This document shows positions 7,421-15,853 of a DNA stretch of 16,215 nt, piece after piece (positions within the stretch are counted from its first letter, which is position 1; each line of letters opens with the position of its first letter). The DNA comes from Chromatiales bacterium (GTDB taxonomy: Bacteria; Pseudomonadota; Gammaproteobacteria; Chromatiales; Chromatiaceae). The DNA lies in contig JAHEIA010000009.1 of assembly GCA_024639625.1 (NCBI GenBank), forward strand, positions 1 to 16,215. The letters are read 5' to 3'. The notes under the pieces were generated by a model. It worked only from the letters and a program-made list of their open reading frames with translations. It made no database searches and was not told the origin of the DNA. Made by a program: the position numbers and the translations under genes.

Positions 7421-8818
7421 TCAGTGTTTGCGCCGACCCGCGAACTGCATCAATCGCTGCCGCTTGCGCTGCTGACGGGGTGTCAACACATTCTTCTTGC
7501 CGCGAAACGGGTTCTCGCCGGTACGCAATTCCAGCCGCAACGGTGTTCCGGTGATCTGCAGGGCGACGCGGAAGCGGTTTCCCAGATAACGTCGGTAGGA
7601 GGCAGGCAGGGCCTCGGTCTGGTTGCCGTGGATCACGATCACCGGGGGGTTCTGCCCGCCTTGATGGGCGTAGCGGAGCTTGATCCGGCGACCATGAACC
7701 AACGGCGGTTGATGTTCGCGCACGGCCGTTTCCAGGATACGCGTGAGTTCGGGTGTCGAGAGCTTGCGTGTTGCATTGCTGTAGCAACGATCGATGGAAG
7801 AGAAAAGATCGCCGACCCCGCTCCCGTGCAGCGCCGAAATGTAGTGGCGCGGCGCAAAATCAAGAAACGGCAGTCGCCGCTCGATCTCCGACTTCACGCT
7901 GCCGCGTTGCTCCCGGTCGAGGCCGTCCCACTTGTTGACCGCGATGACCAATGCCCTTCCGCTCTCGATGACATGACCGGCGAGGTTTGCGTCCTGATCG
8001 CCGAGACGCTGCTGGGCGTCGATCACGAACAGCACTACGTTCGCCTGTTCGATGGCTTGCAGCGTCTTGATAACACTGAATTTCTCGACCGCGTCGCTGA
8101 TTCTGCCGCGACGCCGCACGCCGGCCGTATCGATCAGGGTGTAGCGCTTATCCTGATGCATAAAGGGAATGAATATGCTGTCTCGGGTGGTGCCCGGCTG
8201 GTCGTAGGCCAAGACCCGGTCCTCGCCCAGCATGCGATTCACGAGGGTCGACTTGCCGACGTTGGGTCGCCCCACGACGGCGATGAGCACGCCGCCGTCC
8301 ACGCTTGGGCCCGGCTCCGCGTCGGTCTCGGGCAAGGCACCAAGCACCTGGTCGATCAGGGCACGTACGCCATGCCCGTGAACCGCCGCGATGGGGACCG
8401 GCGCCGAGAACCCGAGGGTATGAAATTCCGCCTCCGCCAGCCCCTGCGCCATTCCTTCACTCTTGTTGACGACCAGAGTAACCGGTTTCCCGGTCTTGCG
8501 CAGTTCCTCCCCGATAACCTGGTCACCAGCCGTCAGCCCATCCCTGGCGTCGAGCAATAACAGGATTTGGTCGGCCTCGGCGACGGCATAGCGGACCTGT
8601 TGCTCGAGGAGTGGATCGATCCCCGTGCTCTCGCCGGTCATTCCCCCGGTGTCGACAACCAGGTATGGCCTCTTCCCGAGCTTGCCTACACCGTACTTGC
8701 GGTCGCGCGTCAGGCCCGGCTGATCTGCTACGAGGGCATCCCGGCTTCGGGTCAAACGGTTGAACAGGGTCGACTTGCCGACATTGGGCCGACCGATCAA
8801 TACGATTACCGGGAGCAT
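7421..8818 (-). CDS. der: ribosome-assembly GTPase Der (EngA)
   Basis: Essential double GTPase needed for 50S ribosomal subunit maturation; cytosolic and ribosome-associated. 465 residues. Two GTPase domains in tandem each carry the P-loop GRPNVGKS (9-16 and 183-190) and G3 motifs DTGG (56-59) and DTAG (230-233). The G4 motifs are NKSE (118-121) in domain 1 and NKWD (295-298) in domain 2. A C-terminal KH-like domain (about 355-440) includes [20 protein letters not shown] and ends with a basic tail ([18 protein letters not shown]). ATG 8818 is chosen because [16 protein letters not shown] is the family start; upstream in-frame codons overlap bamB and encode nothing conserved. It lies 10 bp after the bamB stop. 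NKSE has Glu for the usual Asp; similar G4 variants occur in other proteobacterial Der proteins. Confidence 0.98.
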   Translation of the reverse strand: MLPVIVLIGRPNVGKSTLFNRLTRSRDALVADQPGLTRDRKYGVGKLGKRPYLVVDTGGMTGESTGIDPLLEQQVRYAVAEADQILLLLDARDGLTAGDQVIGEELRKTGKPVTLVVNKSEGMAQGLAEAEFHTLGFSAPVPIAAVHGHGVRALIDQVLGALPETDAEPGPSVDGGVLIAVVGRPNVGKSTLVNRMLGEDRVLAYDQPGTTRDSIFIPFMHQDKRYTLIDTAGVRRRGRISDAVEKFSVIKTLQAIEQANVVLFVIDAQQRLGDQDANLAGHVIESGRALVIAVNKWDGLDREQRGSVKSEIERRLPFLDFAPRHYISALHGSGVGDLFSSIDRCYSNATRKLSTPELTRILETAVREHQPPLVHGRRIKLRYAHQGGQNPPVIVIHGNQTEALPASYRRYLGNRFRVALQITGTPLRLELRTGENPFRGKKNVLTPRQQRKRQRLMQFAGRRKH

Positions 8819-8828
8819 GGGTGCGGAT

Positions 8829-10022
8829 TCAGTTACCCGTGTCCCTGGCGACGGGCTGCAGCGCGGCGAGCTCGCCGTTGTCACTGTAGACGTACAACAC
8901 GCCGTCGAGCACCTGCGGTTTGAGCGTAATCGGTTCCCCACCGACCTGGCTGCGGGCCACCACGCGTCCGTCGTCTTGCGCCAGCCAGTGCACGTAACCT
9001 TCGAAATCCCCAACCGCCAGGTAATCCTCGACGATTCCAGGAGCCGTGAGCCTGCGTCCCCGGAAGAGATCCTGCTTCCAGATCGCCGCTGCACTTTCCG
9101 CGTCCATAGCCCAAACTTGATCGCTGCTGTCGGTAGCGTACACGCGGCGCCAATCCGCGCTCACACCGGCGTAGACCGACAGCTCGCGCCGCCACAACAC
9201 GACCCCGGTCATCTCGGATACGGCAGCGAGGTCGCCTTGGAAGGTTCCCACGTAGATCACGCCGCCCTCGATCACCGGGTCGGTATCGACATCGACCATA
9301 CGCTCCAGTTCGGAGCGTCCCGACGGGCTGGTTACCGTCGTTTCCCAGACCGGCCGGCCGGTCTCGAGCTCGAGAGCTACCAGTTTGCCGCTGGCGAAGC
9401 CGCAGAAAGCCGCACCGCTGCTGATGGCAGGTGAGCTGGATCCGCGCAGGGTCAAGGTGGGAACTGCACGCTGATAGACCCAGAGCGTTTCTCCGTTCTC
9501 CGCATCCAGACCGGTGACCTTATCGTCGATGGTTTGCACCACGACGATCCCGCGCGCAACGCGCGGTACGGAGAGCACCTCGCTGCTCACCCGCGTCGTC
9601 CACTGCAACTCGCCGCTCTCTTCGCTCAAGGCCAGGATCTCGGCGTCACTGGTGCCCAACAGCACCAACCCCTCTCCGACCCCGGGACCTGCGGACAACG
9701 CCTTATTCTGCTCCGTCTTCCAGACCAATTGCCCGGTCTCGATGTCGAACGCCTCTACCAGGCCCTCACGGTCCGCCACATACAATCTGCCGTAATCCAG
9801 AAACGGTAAGAGGTTGACTCGCTGTTTGTCGACGCCATCCCCGACCTGCACCTTCCACAGGGTACGGACCTGGATCTCGGGGACAAACTCCGTAAGCTCC
9901 GCGGGCGGCTCCTCGCTGCTGCCCTCGAACCAACCGCCAATCAAAGGCACCGAGCTGCATCCGTTGAGCAGCGTGAGCAGACCCAACAGAGGGCCCCGCA
10001 ACAGCATCAAGCGCAGGCGCAT
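8829..10022 (-). CDS. bamB: outer-membrane assembly lipoprotein BamB
   Basis: Accessory lipoprotein of the BAM complex, which folds beta-barrels into the outer membrane; it acts in the periplasm bound to BamA. 397 residues, near the usual 380-395. The signal sequence ends in the lipobox LLNGC with Cys22 acylated, followed by SSVP. The remainder is a PQQ-type eight-bladed beta-propeller: repeated blade motifs such as [40 protein letters not shown] and [10 protein letters not shown] are visible. ATG 10022 is preferred over an ATG at 10082 because the longer form would overlap yfgM and push the signal peptide inward; an ATG five codons further in is also possible. It lies 13 bp after yfgM and 10 bp before der, in the order conserved in E. 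coli. Confidence 0.96.
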   Translation of the reverse strand: MRLRLMLLRGPLLGLLTLLNGCSSVPLIGGWFEGSSEEPPAELTEFVPEIQVRTLWKVQVGDGVDKQRVNLLPFLDYGRLYVADREGLVEAFDIETGQLVWKTEQNKALSAGPGVGEGLVLLGTSDAEILALSEESGELQWTTRVSSEVLSVPRVARGIVVVQTIDDKVTGLDAENGETLWVYQRAVPTLTLRGSSSPAISSGAAFCGFASGKLVALELETGRPVWETTVTSPSGRSELERMVDVDTDPVIEGGVIYVGTFQGDLAAVSEMTGVVLWRRELSVYAGVSADWRRVYATDSSDQVWAMDAESAAAIWKQDLFRGRRLTAPGIVEDYLAVGDFEGYVHWLAQDDGRVVARSQVGGEPITLKPQVLDGVLYVYSDNGELAALQPVARDTGN

Positions 10023-10035
10023 GGCCAACCCCGCC

Positions 10036-10683
10036 TCAAGAGCCCGCAGACGGGGGCGCAAGCTCCGCCGGTAAATCGTCAAGCTTCATCTGGATCAAGG
10101 CCTTGTTTCCGGCTCCACCCTGCAACGCCCTCGCATAAGCTGCGCGGGCGATTGCCGGTTCGCCCTTAGCGACGGCAATATCGCCCTCCAACTCCGCGTA
10201 CTCCCCGGCGAATGCGCTGGGCACCGTCGCCGGCAGAATGCCGGTTGCCGCCGAGACGTCGCCCGCCTGCAGCAATACTCTGCCGAGACGCAGCCTTATC
10301 ACATGACGCATCCCTTCCTGATCCGTGGTATTGAGGGCCCATTCCAGGCTTGCCTTCGCCGCTCCGGCGTCGCCCTTGCCCAGGTGCATCTTGGCCTGCG
10401 CAAGCGCGGCGAAAACCGCGTAGGGGGTGGCTGAAAATTCGCTGCGCAGGCGTTCCGCTTGCTGGCTCGCCAACTCGGTCTGGCCGGTCTGCATCAGGTT
10501 CGCCATCTGCTCGAAATACACCGACGCCTGCTCACCGATACCGGTGGTATGCGCTACCCAGGCCCGCCACCCGAACACCAGACCCAGTCCGAGGGCGACT
10601 CCACCAAATATCGACCGCCAGTTTTCCTTCCACCATTTCTTTATGGCTTCTACTTGTTCCTCGTCTGTTGCGTATACATCCAC
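10036..10683 (-). CDS. yfgM: YfgM-family inner-membrane TPR protein (ancillary SecYEG translocon subunit)
   Basis: 215 residues, matching the E. coli protein in size and layout. A short cytosolic N-terminus (VYATDEEQVEAIKKWWKENW, like E. coli IYENENDQVEAVKRFFAEN) precedes one transmembrane helix (about 24-42) and a periplasmic TPR-like helical domain. In E. coli, YfgM binds the SecYEG-PpiD translocon and helps pass substrates to periplasmic chaperones; here that role is inferred from family and gene order. The start is GTG at 10683, since the conserved N-terminus begins there, with AGGGGAGG as ribosome-binding site about 13-20 nt upstream. It follows hisS by 53 bp and precedes bamB by 13 bp. 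Confidence 0.93.
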   Translation of the reverse strand: MDVYATDEEQVEAIKKWWKENWRSIFGGVALGLGLVFGWRAWVAHTTGIGEQASVYFEQMANLMQTGQTELASQQAERLRSEFSATPYAVFAALAQAKMHLGKGDAGAAKASLEWALNTTDQEGMRHVIRLRLGRVLLQAGDVSAATGILPATVPSAFAGEYAELEGDIAVAKGEPAIARAAYARALQGGAGNKALIQMKLDDLPAELAPPSAGS

Positions 10684-10736
10684 TTTTCGTGGCCTCCCCT
10701 GTCCTGTTTCCTCTGTCGGTGAACCGTGCCGGCTGC

Positions 10737-12029
10737 TCAGCCAACACCCTCACCTCGTGTCACGATCTGCCGCTGTAGAAAGGCGACCAATTCATCTTCT
10801 GAAAGATTCTGCTGGGCGCTCTCTCGGCGTAGCGCCTTTACTCCGATACGGCCCGAGGCGAGCTCGTCCTCGCCGACGACCAGGGCACAGATCGCCCCGC
10901 TACGGTCCGCCTTCTTGAATTGGCTCTTGAGTCCGCCTCCCCCACAATGGGTCAACAAACGCAGACCGGGGACGCGGTCCCGCAGACGTTCAGCCAGCAG
11001 CAACGCAGGACGCACTGCGGCATCGCCAGCTACCACCAGGTAGGCGTGCAAGGGGTCGAGTTCCTGTTCTACTGCGGAATCCCGCAACAAGGTAACGACA
11101 CGCTCGACGCCAAGCGCAAAGCCCACCGCAGGGGTCGGTCGGCCGCCGAGCTGCTCGACCAAACCATCGTAGCGCCCGCCCGCGCACACCGTTCCCTGCG
11201 CTCCCAACTGGTCCGTTACCCATTCAAACACGGTCAAGGTGTAGTAATCGAGCCCGCGCACGAGACGTGGATTAACCACATAGGCGACCCCGCAGTCATC
11301 CAACCCGGAACAGACGGTGGCAAAATGCCGGCGCGATTCCTCGCCAAGAAACTGCATCAAGGACGGGGCGTCCGCAATGACCTGCTGCATCTCCGAGTTC
11401 TTGCTGTCGAGCACGCGCAGCGGATTGCCCTCCAGTCGCCGTCGGCTGTCTTCGTCCAACGACTGCGCATGGTCCTGAAGATAGGCGACCAGGTGTTCGC
11501 GGTATGCTGCCCTCTCGTCCGGCGTTCCCAAGGTATTCAGCTGCAGCGTGAGACCTTCCAATCCCAGGGCCTGCCAAATGCCCCGGGTCAGTAGGATCAC
11601 CTCCAGATCGATATCGGGTCCGCGCATGCCGAAGGTTTCCACACCGATCTGGTGGAACTGCCGGTAACGCCCCTTCTGCGGACGCTCGTGCCGGAACATC
11701 GGTCCCTGATACCACAGCCGCACGCTTTGGTTGTGCAGGAATCCGTGCTCGATGCCCGCCCGTACGCAGCTCGCCGTGCCTTCGGGACGCAGAGTGAGGC
11801 TGTCGCCGTTGCGATCCTCGAAGGTGTACATCTCTTTTTCGACGATATCCGTAACCTCGCCGATGGAGCGCTTGAACAGCTCCGTGATTTCGACGATGGG
11901 CATGCGGATCTGGGCATAACCGTAGCTTTGCAGAACGCCTCTCACGCGATCTTCGAGATACTGCCAAAGACCGGATTCCGGCGGCAATACATCATGCATG
12001 CCGCGGATTGCCTGGATCCTGCTCGCCAT
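10737..12029 (-). CDS. hisS: histidyl-tRNA synthetase
   Basis: Class II aminoacyl-tRNA synthetase that charges tRNA-His; cytosolic dimer. 430 residues, versus 424 in E. coli. It starts with the family signature [12 protein letters not shown]. Motif 2 is [16 protein letters not shown] (112-127), the histidine-specific block is LVRGLDYYT (256-264), the second His block is [14 protein letters not shown] (283-296), and motif 3 is [11 protein letters not shown] (301-311). The C-terminal anticodon-binding domain (about 328-425) contains [18 protein letters not shown] ribosome-binding site AAGGGT lies 6 nt before the ATG. The gene follows rodZ by only 48 bp; ispG, which lies between them in E. coli and many relatives, is absent with no remnant. 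Confidence 0.98.
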   Translation of the reverse strand: MASRIQAIRGMHDVLPPESGLWQYLEDRVRGVLQSYGYAQIRMPIVEITELFKRSIGEVTDIVEKEMYTFEDRNGDSLTLRPEGTASCVRAGIEHGFLHNQSVRLWYQGPMFRHERPQKGRYRQFHQIGVETFGMRGPDIDLEVILLTRGIWQALGLEGLTLQLNTLGTPDERAAYREHLVAYLQDHAQSLDEDSRRRLEGNPLRVLDSKNSEMQQVIADAPSLMQFLGEESRRHFATVCSGLDDCGVAYVVNPRLVRGLDYYTLTVFEWVTDQLGAQGTVCAGGRYDGLVEQLGGRPTPAVGFALGVERVVTLLRDSAVEQELDPLHAYLVVAGDAAVRPALLLAERLRDRVPGLRLLTHCGGGGLKSQFKKADRSGAICALVVGEDELASGRIGVKALRRESAQQNLSEDELVAFLQRQIVTRGEGVG

Positions 12030-12077
12030 TGGGTGACCCTTGTCGCCTGCTCTGATTTGCCTGGGGGTAAGACCCTG

Positions 12078-13142
12078 TCAGTTCGCTTCGCGACTGGGGT
12101 CGAGTTTGAAACGGGCAACCTTGCCCCGCAGGTAGGGGCTGAAATCATAAGGCTTGCCGTCGACCAGAATGCGTACCGCCTCGCTGTTGCCCAACACGAT
12201 GTTGAACGGCGGTTCTCCTTCCAAGCGTCGCCGGTCGCCCGCTTTCAACTCACCGAGCACCCGGTTCTGGCCGTTGGCGTCCCGGATGTTCACCCAGCAG
12301 CGGTCGGAGAACTCCAACACGACTGGCGGGCCGGGCGGAACCTCTGCCACAGCCCCCAGGGATGTCACATCCGCCTGCGCTGTTGACTCCGGCGCTACCC
12401 AGTCGGCCGACCGCGGCCCCGCAGTATTCGCGTCCGGCTCCGCCCGCGGCTGCTCGGTGGGCTCCACACCGTCAACCGCTGCTGCCACGGCATCCGCTTC
12501 AGTGCCCGGGAGCTCCTCTGGCGAGGAAAGGTTCGCGACCGGGGTCTCCGGTGCATCGAAACCGCCCCCGAAGTGCACTCCATGGTCAGCCTGTGGCGTC
12601 GTTTCCGGCGATCCGGTAGCGGGCTCTTGCCCGGTCAGAGGGTCCGAGGCGCTTTCCGCAACCAAGTACGGCGTCTCAGGGTCCGCCGCCGAGGTTTGCC
12701 TCTCGAGGCCAGCCGGTGGACCCAATCGATTCTTGCCCCACAGCACGACCAGGGTGACCAATCCCGCGATCAGCAGCAGGGTGACCAACTTCACCGCCAG
12801 ATGGCTGCTGCCCACCCCTTGCTTCACTCGAACGGTGCTGCCCAACGCCGGCTCCACCCCATCTTCGGGAAGCGAATCCCGATAGGCCTGCAGCAGCGGT
12901 TCGTCCGCCAGGCCGACCAGGCGCGCGTAGTTGCGGATATAGCCACGCACGAAGACCGGCCCCGGAAGCTGGTCATAGCGGTCCTGCTCGAGGAATGCAA
13001 CGGTCACGCTGCTCAGATGCAATTGCACGGCCACCTGCGCAAGATCGAGATTTTGCGCCCGCCGCGCAGTCCGCAGACGGTGCCCGGGACCCTCCCGGTG
13101 CTCGAGCTGCTGTTCCGCTTCTTCAACCACGCCAGGGTTCAT
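12078..13142 (-). CDS. rodZ: cytoskeletal protein RodZ
   Basis: Bitopic inner-membrane protein that links MreB filaments to the rod-shape wall synthesis machinery. 354 residues. The cytosolic N-terminus holds a helix-turn-helix domain of the HTH_25 type (about 17-88; LRTARRAQNLDLAQVAVQLH then the GPVFVRGYIRNYARLVGL signature at 61-78). One transmembrane helix is at about 115-136. A long acidic, Pro/Ala/Glu-rich low-complexity linker (about 140-268) leads to the periplasmic DUF4115 beta-domain (about 272-345; LEFSDRCWVNIRDANGQ and DFSPYLRGKVARFKL). The ATG overlaps the pilW stop in ATGA (13139-13142), indicating translational coupling. Expect high divergence in the linker, which is typical of the family. 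Confidence 0.95.
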   Translation of the reverse strand: MNPGVVEEAEQQLEHREGPGHRLRTARRAQNLDLAQVAVQLHLSSVTVAFLEQDRYDQLPGPVFVRGYIRNYARLVGLADEPLLQAYRDSLPEDGVEPALGSTVRVKQGVGSSHLAVKLVTLLLIAGLVTLVVLWGKNRLGPPAGLERQTSAADPETPYLVAESASDPLTGQEPATGSPETTPQADHGVHFGGGFDAPETPVANLSSPEELPGTEADAVAAAVDGVEPTEQPRAEPDANTAGPRSADWVAPESTAQADVTSLGAVAEVPPGPPVVLEFSDRCWVNIRDANGQNRVLGELKAGDRRRLEGEPPFNIVLGNSEAVRILVDGKPYDFSPYLRGKVARFKLDPSREAN

Positions 13143-13936
13143 AGTTCCACGGACTCGCGCATGAACTGTACCTCGGGAGAGTCCGGAAACCGCTGCAGCA
13201 AGATCTGCTCATAGCCTCTTACCGCATCGCGGTCACCGAGTCTGCGTTCGATGCGGATACCCAGCCACAAGGTCTCCGGCGTGTAATCCGCAACCGCCTG
13301 GTACCTCTGCAGGTAGGCGCGCGCCGACATCAGATTGCCTTGCTGAAAACTCAAGATAGCCATCTGTGCCAGGGCGAGCGACATCTTGGCGTCCGCCTGC
13401 AACGCTCTGCGTAGGTAGGTTTCGGCGCGCCCGGGCTCCCCTGTACGACGCGCACAGACGCCGGCATTGGCTAAAGCGACCTCCGGCGTCCCGTACAACG
13501 GGTTTTCCACCGCCTTGTCGAACTGCGCCAAAGCCGGTTCGTATTCACCTTGCACGCAGAGGAAGGAACCGTATGCGTTGCGCACGTAGGGATCCCGCGG
13601 CTTCAGATCGACAGCGGTCTGGAATTCCGTCCGCGCCCTGTCGATTTCCCCGATCTTGTCATAAATGATCGCCAGAACCGCGTGCGCTCGCGCATTCTTT
13701 GGATCTTGTTCTAGACCGTAACGGATCTTGCGCAGCGCAGTCGACAACTGGCCATCCTGCATGTAGGCCATTGCCAGTTCCACGTAGATATCCGCCGGGC
13801 TGGATCCATCCCCCAGTCCGACGTCCTCTGCATCGTCCCCCGGGCGATCCGCAGTAGAGGCGCAACCGAACATGCCGATCAGCAAGGTGCCGACCAGCGC
13901 AATCCGCAGCAATCCCGATATACCGCCACGTATCAT
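13139..13936 (-). CDS. pilW: type IV pilus biogenesis/stability lipoprotein PilW (PilF)
   Basis: Outer-membrane pilotin that helps the PilQ secretin assemble in type IV pili. 265 residues. The signal peptide ends with a lipobox IGMFGC; Cys25 is the lipidated residue. The mature part is a run of tetratricopeptide repeats (about 47-255), for example [41 protein letters not shown] and [20 protein letters not shown]. Two cysteines (in SFLCVQG and NAGVCARR) are spaced as in P. aeruginosa PilF, where such a pair is present. The start ATG overlaps the rlmN stop in ATGA (13933-13936) and has a GGAGGG ribosome-binding site 9 nt upstream. Position between rlmN and rodZ is typical in piliated gammaproteobacteria; other pil genes are not in the window. 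Confidence 0.94.
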   Translation of the reverse strand: MIRGGISGLLRIALVGTLLIGMFGCASTADRPGDDAEDVGLGDGSSPADIYVELAMAYMQDGQLSTALRKIRYGLEQDPKNARAHAVLAIIYDKIGEIDRARTEFQTAVDLKPRDPYVRNAYGSFLCVQGEYEPALAQFDKAVENPLYGTPEVALANAGVCARRTGEPGRAETYLRRALQADAKMSLALAQMAILSFQQGNLMSARAYLQRYQAVADYTPETLWLGIRIERRLGDRDAVRGYEQILLQRFPDSPEVQFMRESVEL

Positions 13937-15051
13937 AGCCCAATGCCCTCCGCCGACATCTGCAGACGCCCGGCCTGCCGACGGCTTCGATCCTGGACTC
14001 GTCCCACCAACTGGCCGCAGGCGGCGTCGATGTCTTCGCCCCGGGTCTTGCGCGTGATGGCCATCAGGCCCGAGCGCAACAAGATCTGGCGAAACTGCTC
14101 GATTCTTTCCGGCGCCGAACTGCGATAATCCGTATTCGGGAACGGGTTGAAGGGGATCAGGTTCACCTTGGCCGGGGTGCCCTCCAGAAGTCGAATCAGC
14201 TCTCGGGCATGCACGTCCCCGTCATTGACCCCTGCCAGCATCACGTATTCGAACGTAACCTTGCGCCGCTTGTCTCCCTGAATGAATTCTCTGCACGCGG
14301 GCAGCAAGTCGCCCAACGGATATTTTCGATTGATCGGCACCAGCTGGTCGCGCAGCGGGTCGTTTGGCGCATGCAGCGAGACCGCAAGGCTCACGTCGCT
14401 GCTTTGCCGAAGCCGGCGCAGCGCGGGAACCAACCCGGAAGTGCTCAGGGTGACGCGATATTTCGAGAGCATATAGGCAAGATCGTCCTGCATGATGTTC
14501 ATGGCGCTCACCACCGCGTCGAAATTCGCCAACGGCTCACCCATGCCCATGAGCACCACGTTGCTCATCGGCTGGCGCAGGCGGCGCACCGCCACCCAGA
14601 CCTGCCCGACGATCTCCGCTACGCTCAGGTTGCGGTTGAAGCCTTGCTGAGCCGTCGAACAGAAGCTGCAATCCAGCGCACAACCCACCTGGGACGACAC
14701 ACACAAGGTTGCGCGATCCCCGTCGGGGATGAATACGGTTTCGATCCGGTTGTTGCAGTCGAGCTCCAGCACCCATTTGATCGTGCCGTCACGCGACGGC
14801 TGCTCGAGCACGATCTCCGGCACTCGAATCTCGGCAACCGCAGACAACTGCGCGCGCAGCTTCTTGCTCAGATCCGTCATCGCGGCAAAATCGGTCACGC
14901 CATGCTTGTGGATCCATTTGAGCACATTGCGGCCGTGGAACGCCTTCGCGCCCAGCGCCTCAAAATAGGCCTCCATGGCCTTGCGGTCCAGGTCGAGAAG
15001 GTTGACCTTCCGGCCCTCCTCGACCAGCGGGATGTCAGCGAGTCCGCTCAC
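13933..15051 (-). CDS. rlmN: dual-specificity 23S rRNA/tRNA adenine-C2 methyltransferase RlmN
   Basis: Radical-SAM enzyme that methylates C2 of A2503 in 23S rRNA and A37 in some tRNAs. 372 residues from the chosen GTG. The iron-sulfur motif CALDCSFC supplies Cys124, Cys128 and Cys131, one residue off the E. coli numbering. Cys117 (TLCVSS) and Cys345 (DIDAACGQL) match the two catalytic cysteines of the family, the latter being the methyl carrier. [10 protein letters not shown] and [11 protein letters not shown] are further family blocks. The GTG at 15051 is preferred because AGGAG stands 4 nt upstream and the N-terminus then matches family length. An ATG at 15096 would add 15 basic residues and deepen the overlap with ndk from 17 to 62 bp. 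It overlaps pilW by ATGA. Confidence 0.97.
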   Translation of the reverse strand: MSGLADIPLVEEGRKVNLLDLDRKAMEAYFEALGAKAFHGRNVLKWIHKHGVTDFAAMTDLSKKLRAQLSAVAEIRVPEIVLEQPSRDGTIKWVLELDCNNRIETVFIPDGDRATLCVSSQVGCALDCSFCSTAQQGFNRNLSVAEIVGQVWVAVRRLRQPMSNVVLMGMGEPLANFDAVVSAMNIMQDDLAYMLSKYRVTLSTSGLVPALRRLRQSSDVSLAVSLHAPNDPLRDQLVPINRKYPLGDLLPACREFIQGDKRRKVTFEYVMLAGVNDGDVHARELIRLLEGTPAKVNLIPFNPFPNTDYRSSAPERIEQFRQILLRSGLMAITRKTRGEDIDAACGQLVGRVQDRSRRQAGRLQMSAEGIGL

Positions 15052-15466
15052 AGATCTCCTCTGGGGCGAAAAAGAAAGCGATTTCCGCCTGCGCACTCGC
15101 CGCGGAGTCCGAACCGTGCACCGAATTCTCGGTTACGCTGCGGGCGAAATCGGCGCGAATCGATCCCGCAAGCGCCTGCCGCGGATCGGTGGCGCCCATC
15201 AGCTCGCGATTTCTGGCGACAGCGTTTTCTCCTTCCAAGACCTGAACCATAACCGGTCCCGACGTCATGAAAGCGACCAGGTCCGGGAAAAAAGCGCGCT
15301 CTCGGTGCACCGCATAGAAGTCCTCTGCCTGTTGCCGGTCCAGATGCAACATCTTTGCCGCGACGATATGTAAGCCAGCCTTCTCAAAGCGCCGGTAGAT
15401 CTCGCCGATCCTGTCACGCGCCACCGCGTCCGGTTTGATGATGGAAAGCGTGCTTTCGGTTGCCAT
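15035..15466 (-). CDS. ndk: nucleoside diphosphate kinase
   Basis: Equalises nucleoside triphosphate pools by moving the gamma-phosphate through a phosphohistidine. 143 residues, identical in length to E. coli Ndk. The active-site His117 is in NSVHGSDS; the nucleotide-binding Lys11 (IIKPDAV) and Arg104 (SIRADF) are present. ATG 15466 starts [15 protein letters not shown], the family N-terminus, with GGAAA 6 nt upstream; an in-frame ATG at 15511 would add 15 unmatched residues. It is the first gene of the minus-strand block running to der. Its end overlaps rlmN by 17 bp. A 14-bp perfect palindrome lies 27 nt upstream. Confidence 0.98.
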   Translation of the reverse strand: MATESTLSIIKPDAVARDRIGEIYRRFEKAGLHIVAAKMLHLDRQQAEDFYAVHRERAFFPDLVAFMTSGPVMVQVLEGENAVARNRELMGATDPRQALAGSIRADFARSVTENSVHGSDSAASAQAEIAFFFAPEEICERTR

Positions 15467-15492
15467 TACGAGTTTCCAACCATGGAAGCGAA

Positions 15493-15506
15493 AACGCAAT
15501 TGCGTT
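15493..15506. promoter_or_regulatory. 14-bp perfect palindrome upstream of ndk
   Basis: AACGCAATTGCGTT is its own reverse complement, and GCG/CGC outside it can extend the pairing around a two-base AA bulge. It ends 26 nt before the ndk ATG. The shape fits a dimeric-regulator operator or a hairpin in the ndk leader. No T-run follows on the minus strand that would make it a terminator. No known binding protein is recognised. Confidence 0.45.
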
Positions 15507-15650
15507 CGCAAAGATTTGCCAGACCGAGCGGCAGATTCGCCTCCTCCGCGGGTCGCGATCCAACCGCCGGCCCTGAGCTCATTGTGCGCGAGGAGGCCCC
15601 GTCAGCTCGGCCTGGCACGCACCCCTCCGTCCAAAGGCAGTCGGTGGCGT

Positions 15651-15679
15651 AGTTTACCCGCGCAAGGGAAATCAGGCAA
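15651..15679 (-). promoter_or_regulatory. candidate promoter for the ndk operon
   Basis: On the minus strand TTGCCT (plus-strand 15674-15679) and TAAACT (15651-15656) are spaced by 17 bp, 8 of 12 consensus matches. The predicted start near 15644 would give a leader of roughly 180 nt, which is long. A nearer promoter was not seen. Confidence 0.3.
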
Positions 15680-15773
15680 TTAGCCGCTTTTCTTCCCAGA
15701 CTTCGCTGCCTGCTGAAACACCCGGTGACGGGGGGGCGGTCAGCGAGGCCAGCAGCGGGTCGAGAGCCCCTAG

Positions 15774-15802
15774 TTGCGAATACGAATACTTCTCGTTACC
15801 AT
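15774..15802 (+). promoter_or_regulatory. candidate promoter for the iron-binding protein gene
   Basis: TTGCGA (15774-15779) and TACCAT (15797-15802) are spaced by 17 bp, each 4 of 6 matches to the sigma-70 hexamers. Predicted transcription start near 15809 leaves a leader of about 45 nt before the ATG at 15854. The spacer coincides with the Fur-box-like sequence. Confidence 0.4.
15779..15797. promoter_or_regulatory. Fur-box-like sequence
   Basis: AATACGAATACTTCTCGTT matches 14 of 19 positions of the Fur-type inverted repeat AATGAGAATGATTCTCATT but only about 9 of 19 of the classical GATAATGATAATCATTATC, and its own two-fold symmetry is imperfect (5 of 9). It lies exactly in the spacer of the candidate promoter, upstream of an iron-uptake gene, which makes iron repression by Fur a reasonable inference. 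Confidence 0.35.
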
Positions 15803-15853
15803 TGCCGACAGAAGTTCGACACGTCACTGCAACATATCCAAAAGGTCAAGCCT

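Larger units (their letters stand above)
15467..15853. other. divergent intergenic region between ndk and the iron-binding protein gene
   Basis: 387 bp without a credible gene on either strand. It contains a perfect palindrome near ndk (15493-15506), a candidate minus-strand promoter (15651-15679) and a candidate plus-strand promoter overlapping a Fur-box-like sequence (15774-15802). Short open frames here lack ribosome-binding sites and recognisable products. No tRNA or small-RNA fold was recognised. Confidence 0.7.

Noticed and set aside
8456..8467. Der first G4 motif NKSE instead of NKxD as a sign of a defective GTPase
   Set aside because: Glu at this position, as in NKAE-type motifs, is seen in other proteobacterial Der proteins to my knowledge; all other G motifs are intact.
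7235..8560. 441-codon open frame on the plus strand
   Set aside because: It runs antisense to der, crossing its full GTPase motifs; the product shows no family features.
15520..15535. Possible sigma-54 promoter (TGGCAAA...TTGC) upstream of ndk on the minus strand
   Set aside because: The GG-to-GC spacing is one base short of that required, and the -24 element is imperfect.
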